A stretch of 22,431 bases of DNA, from positions 1 to 22,431 of the IMG/VR virus record IMGVR_UViG_3300033551_000280; one strand, 5' to 3'. Below, piece by piece: positions 7,294 through 12,891 of the stretch. The stretch is from a virus. The notes beneath the pieces were generated by a model, which saw only the letters and a list, made by a program, of their open reading frames with translations, did not search any database and was not told where the DNA came from. The position numbers and the translations under genes were made by a program. Numbering within the stretch: position 1 is the stretch's first letter; each line of letters starts with the position of its first letter.

Positions 7294-7446
7294 CTACTTC
7301 ACCTGTTCTGCGTAGCCGTTACACTTCTCGCACCACCTACGCATCACGCCCTTGCCGTAGAACTTCACGGGTTTTATTTCGTGGCCGCACGTACCCATGA
7401 GTTTCTTCTGCTCCGCCTTCTTCTTATCCCCTGTCTTTGCACTCAT
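7294..7446 (-). CDS. Small zinc-ribbon-like protein, 50 aa
   Basis: Lysine-rich start (MSAKTGDKKKAEQKKLMG), then C20-x-H22 and C39-x2-C42 (WCEKCNGYAEQ), a likely single zinc site. It overlaps the 35-residue gene upstream by ATGA and is followed immediately by the ATG of the 44-residue membrane protein. Probably binds nucleic acid or a partner protein; no family recognised. Confidence 0.7.
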   Translation of the reverse strand: MSAKTGDKKKAEQKKLMGTCGHEIKPVKFYGKGVMRRWCEKCNGYAEQVK

Positions 7447-7550
7447 TGTTTAGTTGCTCCACACGCTGAACACTTTTTGTAATGGAAGGTTCCAGCGCTG
7501 ACGATTAGGTAAGCAGTTGCTTTGAGACATCGTTGACACCACGATTTCAT
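7443..7550 (-). CDS. Tiny four-cysteine zinc-finger protein, 35 aa
   Basis: Starts MKSWCQRCLKATAYLIV and contains C5-x2-C8 and C27-x2-C30, a compact treble-cysteine zinc ribbon. It begins 2 bases after the stop of the Sak4-like ATPase and ends in an ATGA overlap with the next gene. Both flanking junctions and the regular C-x2-C pairs support it as a real gene despite its size. Confidence 0.65.
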   Translation of the reverse strand: MKSWCQRCLKATAYLIVSAGTFHYKKCSACGATKQ

Positions 7551-7552
7551 AA

Positions 7553-8449
7553 CTAACCTGCCAACTTCTGCATGGCCTGCACGTTGTTCATGTCCACGAC
7601 TTTGCCGAACACCTTCTCAAACGGAAGTATCGGATCAGGTTTCTTCGGATCAATCGTCACATCTATGAGAGCGTCGAACCCGTAAGCATCTCGAAACCCC
7701 ACCCGTTGGATTTCGGGTGTGCTCTGCGTGCGCACGTAGTACTTGCCCCCTGCGCTGTACTGATAGATACATCCATCGAATAACCCTGGCCCCCACACAT
7801 TCAGCTTCCCTCCTATGTCGGGCTCTTTCGTTTGCGATACGATGTTCCCGAAGTCATCCTTCACCATCTTGATGTCTTCCCATGTGAGTGCTGCCACGTT
7901 GCATGGAAGAGAGATTACAAGAGAGAACATCTTCGAGATGTTACTCAGCCTCCTGCCCCAGAACTTCTGCGTTCCACCACCCACCTTGCCCTTGGAATCC
8001 ATCGCATCCCCTGGGTCACAGATGTTGTTGATGGCGCAGAACCCATCGACGATGATGGTATCTAAGCGCACTAAACCATCGAGGATCAGGGTGTCTGGAA
8101 GAGGCGCCTTCGTGCCATCCCAGAACGTGATCTCCTGCTTACCCGCTTCGAAGCTTTCAACCACGGCATCTAAATCTTTAATCACGTGCTCGTAGTTGAC
8201 CTTGCTCCTGTTCCACTTATCCTTCTGACCGTTGAGAACCTTCCTATCCGTTTCGGGATAGTCCTGTACCCACACAGTCTGGGGATTTACTCCTGGCGGG
8301 ATGGTTGTGCTTCCTAGATCGTACTGGAGAACTAGCTTGTTCCCCGGCGCGGTCATCGCGAAGCTCGTCTTACCCGCTCCCTTAGGCGGACCGAAGCTTA
8401 GGTATTTCCACTTACGGTTCTGCCTTATCTGATCTGCTCGCTGTGCCAT
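7553..8449 (-). CDS. Sak4-like RecA-fold ATPase (candidate single-strand annealing/recombination protein)
   Basis: A 298-residue P-loop protein. Walker A is GPPKGAGKTS (20-29), a YDLGS segment follows (43-47), Walker B is LDTIIVDGF (129-137), and CNVAALTWED (183-192) matches the region after the Walker B strand in phage AAA_24/Sak4 proteins. These act in phage homologous recombination with the phage SSB. The C-terminus ends MQKLAG, reminiscent of the tail shared by the small proteins nearby. The ATG at 8449 has AAGGAGGG 4 bases upstream; earlier in-frame starts read through an apparently non-coding stretch. The Cas4-like nuclease is encoded 1.4 kb upstream, which supports a recombination set. 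Confidence 0.85.
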   Translation of the reverse strand: MAQRADQIRQNRKWKYLSFGPPKGAGKTSFAMTAPGNKLVLQYDLGSTTIPPGVNPQTVWVQDYPETDRKVLNGQKDKWNRSKVNYEHVIKDLDAVVESFEAGKQEITFWDGTKAPLPDTLILDGLVRLDTIIVDGFCAINNICDPGDAMDSKGKVGGGTQKFWGRRLSNISKMFSLVISLPCNVAALTWEDIKMVKDDFGNIVSQTKEPDIGGKLNVWGPGLFDGCIYQYSAGGKYYVRTQSTPEIQRVGFRDAYGFDALIDVTIDPKKPDPILPFEKVFGKVVDMNNVQAMQKLAG

Positions 8450-8553
8450 TAGCCCTCCTTTCAATCTATGTTTGCTGGTGCTGCTGCGGCGACCAACAGC
8501 GCACCCTAGACGCACCTCTCCCACTTTAGGTTGAAAAAAATATGTCCCCCTTT
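8450..8553. other. 104-base gap before the Sak4-like gene
   Basis: One of the larger gaps inside the operon. On the minus strand it holds AAAGGGGG soon after the upstream stop, followed by a run of seven T and no ATG, GTG or TTG at a suitable distance, then the AAGGAGGG of the Sak4-like gene. It could be a leader or the remains of a small gene. I see no convincing promoter or terminator. Confidence 0.4.
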
Positions 8554-8823
8554 CTACTGTGCTAGCTTCCACATAATCAGGTTCTTCTCGTGCAGCTTGG
8601 TTTCCATGTGCGGCCACACCGAAGTCCTGTTCTTCATGGTCTTGTTACAAACCTTGCATAGGTAGAGAGACCTGAACCGCTGGAACCTCCCTGGTATTAA
8701 CGTCAGGGGTTCCACTGTCCGGGTAAAGCAGGTCGGAAGAGTACGCCATCGCATCCTGCGTGACGCCCTTCGACTTGCTGCCTCTATCTCGTAGGCACTC
8801 GTTAAAGTACTCTTGAGTTTCAT
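8554..8823 (-). CDS. Small U1/matrin-type C2H2 zinc-finger protein, 89 aa
   Basis: Starts MKLKSTLTSAYEIEAAS; an arginine-rich middle (RRASRRMRWR) precedes a C-terminal finger CKVC-x12-H-x5-H (VWPHMETKLHEKN) and the tail IMWKLAQ. Spacing C-x2-C-x12-H-x5-H is that of eukaryotic U1/matrin fingers, which bind RNA or DNA; the phage role is unknown. The ATG at 8823 forms an ATGA overlap with the gene upstream. It is the last member of a five-gene tandem cluster (8554-9851) of related proteins. Confidence 0.8.
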   Translation of the reverse strand: MKLKSTLTSAYEIEAASRRASRRMRWRTLPTCFTRTVEPLTLIPGRFQRFRSLYLCKVCNKTMKNRTSVWPHMETKLHEKNLIMWKLAQ

Positions 8824-9047
8824 TTCGCCAGCTTCTCCAGTACGTGATTCTCTTTGTGCTCTTCCCAGTGATCTGAGCAAACCTTCATCCGGCACCCATG
8901 CTGCTCACACTGGTAACCTGTCTCGCCATTCTTTATCCGATGCCTGCCCCTAATCTGTATGCTCCTGTTGCGCACATCACACACCTGTACCTTCTCTTTG
9001 TGCAGGCAATACACTCGCGCCTTGGGTGGATAGATTATGATAATCAT
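8820..9047 (-). CDS. Small Cys/His zinc-finger protein (HW-type), 75 aa, tail EKLAK
   Basis: Starts MIIIIYPPKARVYCLHK. The C-terminal half has YQCEQHGC, then VCSDHWEEHKENH, a set of C and H ligands (C-x4-C-x4-C-x2-H-x3-H-x3-H) that differs from the U1-type neighbours but matches the genes at 14321 and 14094 in the phrase C-x2-HW-x2-H. It ends HVLEKLAK. The ATG at 9047 gives an ATGA overlap with the upstream gene; an in-frame ATG at 9107 would overlap that gene by 64 bases. Confidence 0.78.
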   Translation of the reverse strand: MIIIIYPPKARVYCLHKEKVQVCDVRNRSIQIRGRHRIKNGETGYQCEQHGCRMKVCSDHWEEHKENHVLEKLAK

Positions 9048-9340
9048 ATGGATAACTTCAGCAGCAGCTCTGCGTCCTTGTGCGCTCCGCTTTTGATGTG
9101 CCTCCACATAGTATTCACGTCATGCATCATGTAATCACAGATGACGCAGTGCAGGTCTGGCTCCTCGCTTACTTTGTAAACCCACCCGGAAGTTGCAATG
9201 CCTGATTCCCAGGCGAGGAAGATGTCCTCGGTTGGAATGTCTATACGCCCTTTGTCGAACGGCTTGCCGCTTCTGTAATGAGATACAGCGTTGCGCAGTC
9301 GCCGCAACCTGTCCAAGCTTTCTTCTCTGCTCATCTTCAT
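9044..9340 (-). CDS. Small U1/matrin-type C2H2 zinc-finger protein, 98 aa
   Basis: An arginine-rich N-terminal helix (MKMSREESLDRLRRLRNAV) and a middle with acidic and aromatic residues lead to a finger CVIC-x12-H-x5-H with the phrase MWRHIKSGAHKD, very close to the H-x-x-GKxH phrase of eukaryotic U1/matrin fingers. The tail is ELLLKLSI. Both ends are ATGA overlaps. Role unknown; it probably binds structured nucleic acid if the finger works as in eukaryotes. Confidence 0.82.
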   Translation of the reverse strand: MKMSREESLDRLRRLRNAVSHYRSGKPFDKGRIDIPTEDIFLAWESGIATSGWVYKVSEEPDLHCVICDYMMHDVNTMWRHIKSGAHKDAELLLKLSI

Positions 9341-9606
9341 TTCGCTAACCTGTTCAGCATTACGGTTTCCGCGTGAGCCTTACTCGTAAGGTGCGTTTCT
9401 ACATCCTTGGCATGCTTAAGCTGCTTCTCCGGACAGTTGGTGCAGCGCCAGCCCTTGGCGTTGTAAGGCTTGATGATCCCATGCTTCTGCCACTCGATAG
9501 ACTTCCTTAATCTTTCCTCCAGGTCTGCTTGCCACGCACGTTGCCGCTGCCGCATGTCTTCACGGTTCTTCTCGTACCGCGCCATGATTTCGTCATTCGC
9601 GTTCAT
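9337..9606 (-). CDS. Small U1/matrin-type C2H2 zinc-finger protein, 89 aa
   Basis: A helical, charged N-terminus (ARYEKNREDMRQRQRAW, probably coiled-coil) is followed by GWRCTNC-x13-H-x5-H (VETHLTSKAHAE) and the tail VMLNRLAK. Joined by ATGA overlaps to the paralogs on both sides. The N-terminal part is unlike those of its neighbours, so only the finger and tail are shared. Confidence 0.82.
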   Translation of the reverse strand: MNANDEIMARYEKNREDMRQRQRAWQADLEERLRKSIEWQKHGIIKPYNAKGWRCTNCPEKQLKHAKDVETHLTSKAHAETVMLNRLAK

Positions 9607-9851
9607 TCCCCTAACCTCACAAGGATCATGTTTCTCTTGTGCTTCCTACTCTTAATGTGCTTGCTCACACACAGGGGTTTACGCATGTCCAGGAACTCAT
9701 TGCAGGCTAGGCAAGCCCACTCGAATTCAGCCGGATCCCTGTTCACGATCCTTAAGTGAATCTGATTGGACATCCACGCTTTGTCGAAGGACGGTTTCCA
9801 ACTCTCTTTTGAGTCGGTCAACTTCCCCCCTGAGGATATTGCACTCTTCAT
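9603..9851 (-). CDS. Small U1/matrin-type C2H2 zinc-finger protein, start uncertain
   Basis: Residues 44-82 carry FEWACLACNEF, the finger C-x2-C-x14-H-x5-H (SKHIKSRKHKRN) and the tail MILVRLGE. The start is uncertain: the ATG at 9851 has AAAGG 9 bases upstream within an ACGAAAGG leader, but would overlap the 61-residue gene by 125 bases. An in-frame ATG at 9773 gives 56 residues and a 47-base overlap but no RBS. The finger and the ATGA junction to the next gene are secure. Confidence 0.7.
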   Translation of the reverse strand: MKSAISSGGKLTDSKESWKPSFDKAWMSNQIHLRIVNRDPAEFEWACLACNEFLDMRKPLCVSKHIKSRKHKRNMILVRLGE

Positions 9852-9912
9852 CCCTAATGACCTTTCGTTTGAATAACTCTTCGACCTGCTCCGGTGTGAA
9901 TCTATGCTGCAT
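9727..9912 (-). CDS. Short coiled-coil protein, 61 aa
   Basis: Reads MQHRFTPEQVEELFKRKV and then a long charged helix (LRGEVDRLKRELETVLRQ) with leucines at heptad spacing. It starts inside the last codons of the Cas4-like gene, with GGGAG 9 bases before the ATG at 9912, and overlaps the following zinc-finger gene in another frame. FTPEQVEEL reads like genuine protein. Function unknown; it might dimerise or pair with the finger protein next to it. Confidence 0.55.
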   Translation of the reverse strand: MQHRFTPEQVEELFKRKVIRDEECNILRGEVDRLKRELETVLRQSVDVQSDSLKDREQGSG

Positions 9913-10774
9913 CCTTGTCATCTCCCTCTACCCCTATGCCTAGGTAAGCCAGGGGATTAGCCTTCTTGGGTAAGCGCGCAATCATTTCCGGAGGATTACC
10001 AGCTTCACATGCCGAGAGGAAGTAGCACTCCCCCATGTAGCGGGTGCAGCCCTTCGGAACTATGGTAGGCCACACATCCTGTTCATAAGAACGCTTCATG
10101 GTTTCGATGCGGAACTTGATGTTCTTGGCCCACACTTCCATGTCCTTTGCCCGCGGGACTATCTCTTCGCGGATGCAGAGGAACTCACTCCACTTGGTAT
10201 CCTTCGGGGTTACGAGGGTGAAGAGGCAGCCCTCTCCGCCTGTGTTATTCACTTGGCCTAAGACCTGGGCGTTAAGTGAAGCCCCGGTCATAATGAAGCT
10301 GTGCCCCGAGAACTTGAGCTCAGCAGTCCATGGTGTGGTTGTTGCTAGTTCCAGCAACAGCACGTCCGGCTTTGAACCAAAGTCCAGCACGGGATCAATG
10401 ATGTATTTTTCTATATCCATAACCTGGAAACGAGCTCGATCCCCCGGCCCATAGGTATCTATGTAAGTCTGGAAGGCTCGCTGCGCGGTCGCAATGGTGT
10501 ACTTCTGGTGCTTGTCCACGAAGGCAGGGGCGCCTGGATTAAACTGCTCCTGCTCTGCCATTGCTTTGTCATAACTGTCACGGCACTTCACCCAGTCTGG
10601 TTGCCAGGTTTGTACCATTTTGTTCATGTACCACTCAGTAAGGGGGACGTGGATTAGGTGCTCCGAGAAGATCGCATTGCGTGACATCGGCTCTGCGAGA
10701 TTCAGGTTGTACAACTTGTTGTATAGCTCCGGACACGTCTGATAAGTTTCTAATCTCGAATTATCAAAATCCAT
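9902..10774 (-). CDS. Cas4/RecB-like PD-(D/E)XK nuclease with Fe-S cysteines
   Basis: A 290-residue protein with the four-cysteine layout of Cas4/AddB nucleases: C14 in YQTCPELY near the N-terminus and C243, C250 and C256 in GCTRYMGECYFLSAC at the C-terminus, expected to hold a 4Fe-4S cluster. Between them lie the nuclease residues D137 (SKPDVLLLE) and E152-x-K154 (TAELKFSG), with Q170 in a following helix and H39 in the usual N-terminal histidine position. Such enzymes resect DNA ends; in phages they accompany RecA-like or annealing proteins, and a Sak4-like ATPase is encoded downstream. The ATG at 10774 follows GAGGGGG; a GTG at 10804 would place the promoter-like box inside the gene. No cas genes are present. 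Confidence 0.85.
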   Translation of the reverse strand: MDFDNSRLETYQTCPELYNKLYNLNLAEPMSRNAIFSEHLIHVPLTEWYMNKMVQTWQPDWVKCRDSYDKAMAEQEQFNPGAPAFVDKHQKYTIATAQRAFQTYIDTYGPGDRARFQVMDIEKYIIDPVLDFGSKPDVLLLELATTTPWTAELKFSGHSFIMTGASLNAQVLGQVNNTGGEGCLFTLVTPKDTKWSEFLCIREEIVPRAKDMEVWAKNIKFRIETMKRSYEQDVWPTIVPKGCTRYMGECYFLSACEAGNPPEMIARLPKKANPLAYLGIGVEGDDKDAA

Positions 10775-10793
10775 TTCGTCCCCCTCACTTGTT

Positions 10794-10821
10794 GAGATAA
10801 CCACGATTTTCTGTGTGTCAA
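10794..10821 (-). promoter_or_regulatory. Candidate internal promoter upstream of the Cas4-like gene
   Basis: On the minus strand, a perfect TTGACA (10821-10816) is followed after 16 bases by TATCTC (10799-10794). The -10 match is only partial. What raises confidence is that the same two blocks, GGAACTTGACA and TGGTTATC-x-CAACAAG, recur at 12022-12055 with a 1-base longer spacer and an unrelated spacer sequence. It lies in the 51-base gap after the 87-residue gene, directly before the RBS of the nuclease gene. Confidence 0.5.
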
Positions 10822-10825
10822 GTTC

Positions 10826-11089
10826 CTAATCGCCCCGCTTAAATGCGGTGTCCTTGAGAACCTCTTGGTAAAAGTCCGTTGGCGGTCCTTCGTGTCTCTG
10901 CTCCATAGCTGGAAGCGTGACAAGCATCCCTTCGACTGCATGCAATACCCTTTGCAGGTTGACGATGATCTTCCACATATTCCAGTCGGCAGTAGAAGTA
11001 GCAAAGCCGCAACCACGAACACATCTGTACTTCTTTTCCGCATAATAAACACCCGAGTCACATTTTGGGCACGTATGACTTAGTGACAT
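10826..11089 (-). CDS. Zinc-ribbon protein, 87 aa
   Basis: The N-terminus MSLSHTCPKCDSGVYY with C7-x2-C10 and CVRGC (C23-x3-C27) forms a zinc ribbon like those of small transcription or primase-associated proteins. The rest is helical and unrelated to the C2H2 neighbours, and the usual tail is missing (ends FKRGD). A GGGAG lies 13 bases before the ATG, a rather long spacing. Its stop nearly touches the candidate promoter of the Cas4-like gene. Confidence 0.7.
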   Translation of the reverse strand: MSLSHTCPKCDSGVYYAEKKYRCVRGCGFATSTADWNMWKIIVNLQRVLHAVEGMLVTLPAMEQRHEGPPTDFYQEVLKDTAFKRGD

Positions 11090-11125
11090 GGTAATTCTTG
11101 GCTCCCTTCCGCACGTTCCACACAG

Positions 11126-11524
11126 TTAATTCTCCACCTGCTCCACCTTCTTTCCGTCGCACTTATAGAAGATACGCTGCAGTGGTGGTACTAGGATTTC
11201 CCAGACCCCCGGCTTAGTCTCCGATGGTATCGGAGTACGGACCCAATCCGCGAGCCAGTTCGTCACGTCTTGGTAATCCCACCACGTTCTAGCCTTGTCT
11301 CCCTCGACGTGAAAGTGTGATACATCCGGCATCTCAATCGAGCCGGTTCTAGTCTTCCCCTCTTCTCCGACACAGTTGGTACAGACGTAGAGTTCCGCGT
11401 TGTGTTTGCACGGTAGCTCTACCTCGTACCTAACCTTCATGTTCCGTCCGCGCTGGCCGCAGATAGCACAATCTATATCGCGCTTCTGGGCACCTCCGGC
11501 CATGCGCTTAAGCTGAATTCGCAT
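11126..11524 (-). CDS. Zinc-binding hypothetical protein, 132 aa
   Basis: Two probable zinc-binding pairs: C19-x2-C22 (CAICGQRG) and C48-x2-C51 (CTNCVGEEG), with C39-x-H41 between them. The C-terminal half has no cysteines until the last segment and is rich in tryptophan (TWWDYQDVTNWLADW), suggesting a small globular domain. GGGAGG ends 3 bases before the ATG at 11524, while an in-frame ATG at 11557 lacks an RBS. No family recognised. Confidence 0.7.
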   Translation of the reverse strand: MRIQLKRMAGGAQKRDIDCAICGQRGRNMKVRYEVELPCKHNAELYVCTNCVGEEGKTRTGSIEMPDVSHFHVEGDKARTWWDYQDVTNWLADWVRTPIPSETKPGVWEILVPPLQRIFYKCDGKKVEQVEN

Positions 11525-11603
11525 AAACCTCCCTGTAGATTTGTCGGTGCTTGGCACACTGTAGGTAATAGCAACTTAAATACCACACAGTTTTGCCTTG
11601 TTG

Positions 11604-11966
11604 TCATTCCGAGCCTGCCACTTCTGTCACGTGGGTGGTATCATTTAGCACACCTTCTTTATCTTTGGTAACTCTTTTCTTCCTCTCCTTCTTAGGCTTG
11701 GAACACAAAAACTTTTCACACTTACAGCATACTTCTATCTCTTGTACTGTATGCATACAGTGCCTCTTGTGAATTTTAATTTTTGCCCCGCGCTTTACTT
11801 TCGGCTTCATCGCCTCGCGCTTCTTCTGTTGGGCCAGAGCCCGTGCCAGGGTCCGGTCCTCTTGCAGCTTGGTCACCTGCGCAACCAGCTCATCAGCGTC
11901 GAGGCTTTCGAGCAGGCGCACCCCCACCCGCTCTCTTAATCCATCACCCTTTGGTCCAATACCCAT
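11604..11966 (-). CDS. Basic zinc-finger-like hypothetical protein, 120 aa
   Basis: The N-terminal third is a charged helix (LLESLDADELVAQVTKLQ). The middle is very basic (KPKVKRGAKIKIHKRH), followed by CMHTVQEIEVCCKCEKFLC with several possible zinc ligands and then KPKKERKKR. It looks like a nucleic-acid-binding protein. The RBS is weak, but the promoter-like block at 12022-12050 lies just upstream. Confidence 0.65.
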   Translation of the reverse strand: MGIGPKGDGLRERVGVRLLESLDADELVAQVTKLQEDRTLARALAQQKKREAMKPKVKRGAKIKIHKRHCMHTVQEIEVCCKCEKFLCSKPKKERKKRVTKDKEGVLNDTTHVTEVAGSE

Positions 11967-12021
11967 TAGCTTTTACCCGCGATGCAGGTGCTGCTGCACA
12001 CAGCATCCCCTTTCGCTTGTT

Positions 12022-12050
12022 GCGATAACCATGTCACGCCGCGCTGTCAA
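12022..12050 (-). promoter_or_regulatory. Second copy of the candidate internal promoter
   Basis: On the minus strand, TTGACA (12050-12045), a 17-base spacer, then TATCGC (12027-12022). Compared with the copy at 10794-10821, GGAACTTGACA is identical and TGGTTATC-x-CAACAAG differs at a single base, whereas the spacer is unrelated. The upstream part overlaps the last codons of the TFIIIA-type finger gene. The -10 is a partial match, so an activator or phage sigma factor may be involved. Confidence 0.5.
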
Positions 12051-12333
12051 GTTCCCGGCGCCGCACTAAGTTCTCCACTGGATCACAGTACACCCACTTG
12101 CGCGGGATGTATGCTTCCTCATCCCTGAGCGGACGCTTCGCCCACGACTTGCCCAGGTTGATAGGGATCCCTGGTTGTATGCCCCACGCTGCGCGCTCGG
12201 CCAGCTCAACCTCGACGTTGCTGCTGTGAATTTGCCGACCGATTCTCCGCATGTAACCCGGATGCCCTAAGCTATAATGGGTACGCAGTTCAGAAACCTT
12301 GCCAAATACCTGTTCACATAACTTGCACTTCAT
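12034..12333 (-). CDS. Protein with N-terminal classical (TFIIIA-type) C2H2 zinc finger, 99 aa
   Basis: Residues 2-25 match the classical C2H2 finger exactly: C-x2-C-x3-F-x5-L-x2-H-x4-H (KCKLCEQVFGKVSELRTH and the final H). This is the only gene here with the finger at the N-terminus and with the conserved F and L of DNA-binding fingers. The rest contains RRIGRQIH and a basic C-terminus without the shared tail. AAGGAG lies 6 bases before the ATG. A candidate transcription regulator, because single-finger C2H2 proteins in bacteria (Ros/MucR type) regulate transcription. Confidence 0.75.
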   Translation of the reverse strand: MKCKLCEQVFGKVSELRTHYSLGHPGYMRRIGRQIHSSNVEVELAERAAWGIQPGIPINLGKSWAKRPLRDEEAYIPRKWVYCDPVENLVRRRELDSAA

Positions 12334-12343
12334 CTTGTTCTCC

Positions 12344-12523
12344 TTATTGTCCTAGTCTTATGAGTAGCTTTGCTTCATCGACGCACGCCTGGCAGTACAG
12401 TCCCGCTGGCAAGATGTCATTGTCCGTTTCCCTGGTGCAGACACACCAGATGGGAGGGGTCATACACTTCTTGCACGCTACGCCTAATCTAAATGCTAAG
12501 TCTGGATCGCTTATCGGATGCAC
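12344..12523 (-). CDS. Small zinc-ribbon protein with GTG start, 59 aa
   Basis: The GTG directly follows the TAA of the membrane protein gene upstream (TAAGTG) and has GAGGTG just before it. Cysteines occur as C17-x2-C20, C27-x-C29 and C44-x2-C47 (ACKKCMTPP, WCVCTRE, YCQACVDE), enough for one or two zinc sites. It ends AKLLIRLGQ, matching the shared tail. Its stop codon lies in the RBS region of the TFIIIA-type finger gene. Confidence 0.65.
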   Translation of the reverse strand: MHPISDPDLAFRLGVACKKCMTPPIWCVCTRETDNDILPAGLYCQACVDEAKLLIRLGQ

Positions 12524-12664
12524 TTACCACCTCTGCCCGTAGTAAAAGAACTTGATCGCCACGAGGACCAGGTTCACCGCGGTTGAGACCACGAGCAAAC
12601 GAAACGGCATAGCCTGCATGTAACCTACAAGGCTTAGGGTATAGATCCACAGATTGTCATTCAT
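12524..12664 (-). CDS. Small membrane protein, 46 aa
   Basis: Starts MNDNLWIYTLSLVGYMQ and has a strong transmembrane segment (RLLVVSTAVNLVLVAIKFF), possibly two. The ATG at 12664 makes an ATGA overlap with the zinc-finger gene upstream; an in-frame start at 12724 would overlap that gene by 64 bases. No family recognised. Confidence 0.65.
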   Translation of the reverse strand: MNDNLWIYTLSLVGYMQAMPFRLLVVSTAVNLVLVAIKFFYYGQRW

Positions 12665-12891
12665 TTGCTTAGTCTCCGTAGCAAGTAATTCTCCTTGTGC
12701 TTTGGGGTTTCGATGTGCTCCCACACCAGGGGCTCAGAGTCATCGTAGAACCACTCTTGGTTGCAGGCATGGCAGCGGAAGATACTTTTCGGGTATCCCT
12801 CTGGCCACGCCCAGCCCCATGTTCCGATGTCTTCGCGAAGAAGCACCTTAAGTGCAGCTTCCCTGCGGTTTACTTCCGATCCCAGTATCAT
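12661..12891 (-). CDS. Small U1/matrin-type C2H2 zinc-finger protein, 76 aa
   Basis: A charged N-terminal helix, then FRCHACNQEW with a finger C-x2-C-x15-H-x5-H (VWEHIETPKHKEN) and the tail YLLRRLSK. The ATG is placed right after the TAA of the VWA gene (TAAATG), and the stop overlaps the membrane protein gene by ATGA. The phrase WEHIETPKHKEN is strikingly like WPHMETKLHEKN in the gene at 8554. Confidence 0.82.
   Translation of the reverse strand: MILGSEVNRREAALKVLLREDIGTWGWAWPEGYPKSIFRCHACNQEWFYDDSEPLVWEHIETPKHKENYLLRRLSK

Noticed and set aside
11577-11607. A promoter ATGACA / TATTTA on the minus strand
   Set aside because: The spacer is 19 bases and the -10 matches only three positions.
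11970-12031. A 19-codon leader peptide starting MVIATSERGCC
   Set aside because: The sequence is better explained by the conserved promoter-like block shared with 10794; there is no RBS before the ATG.
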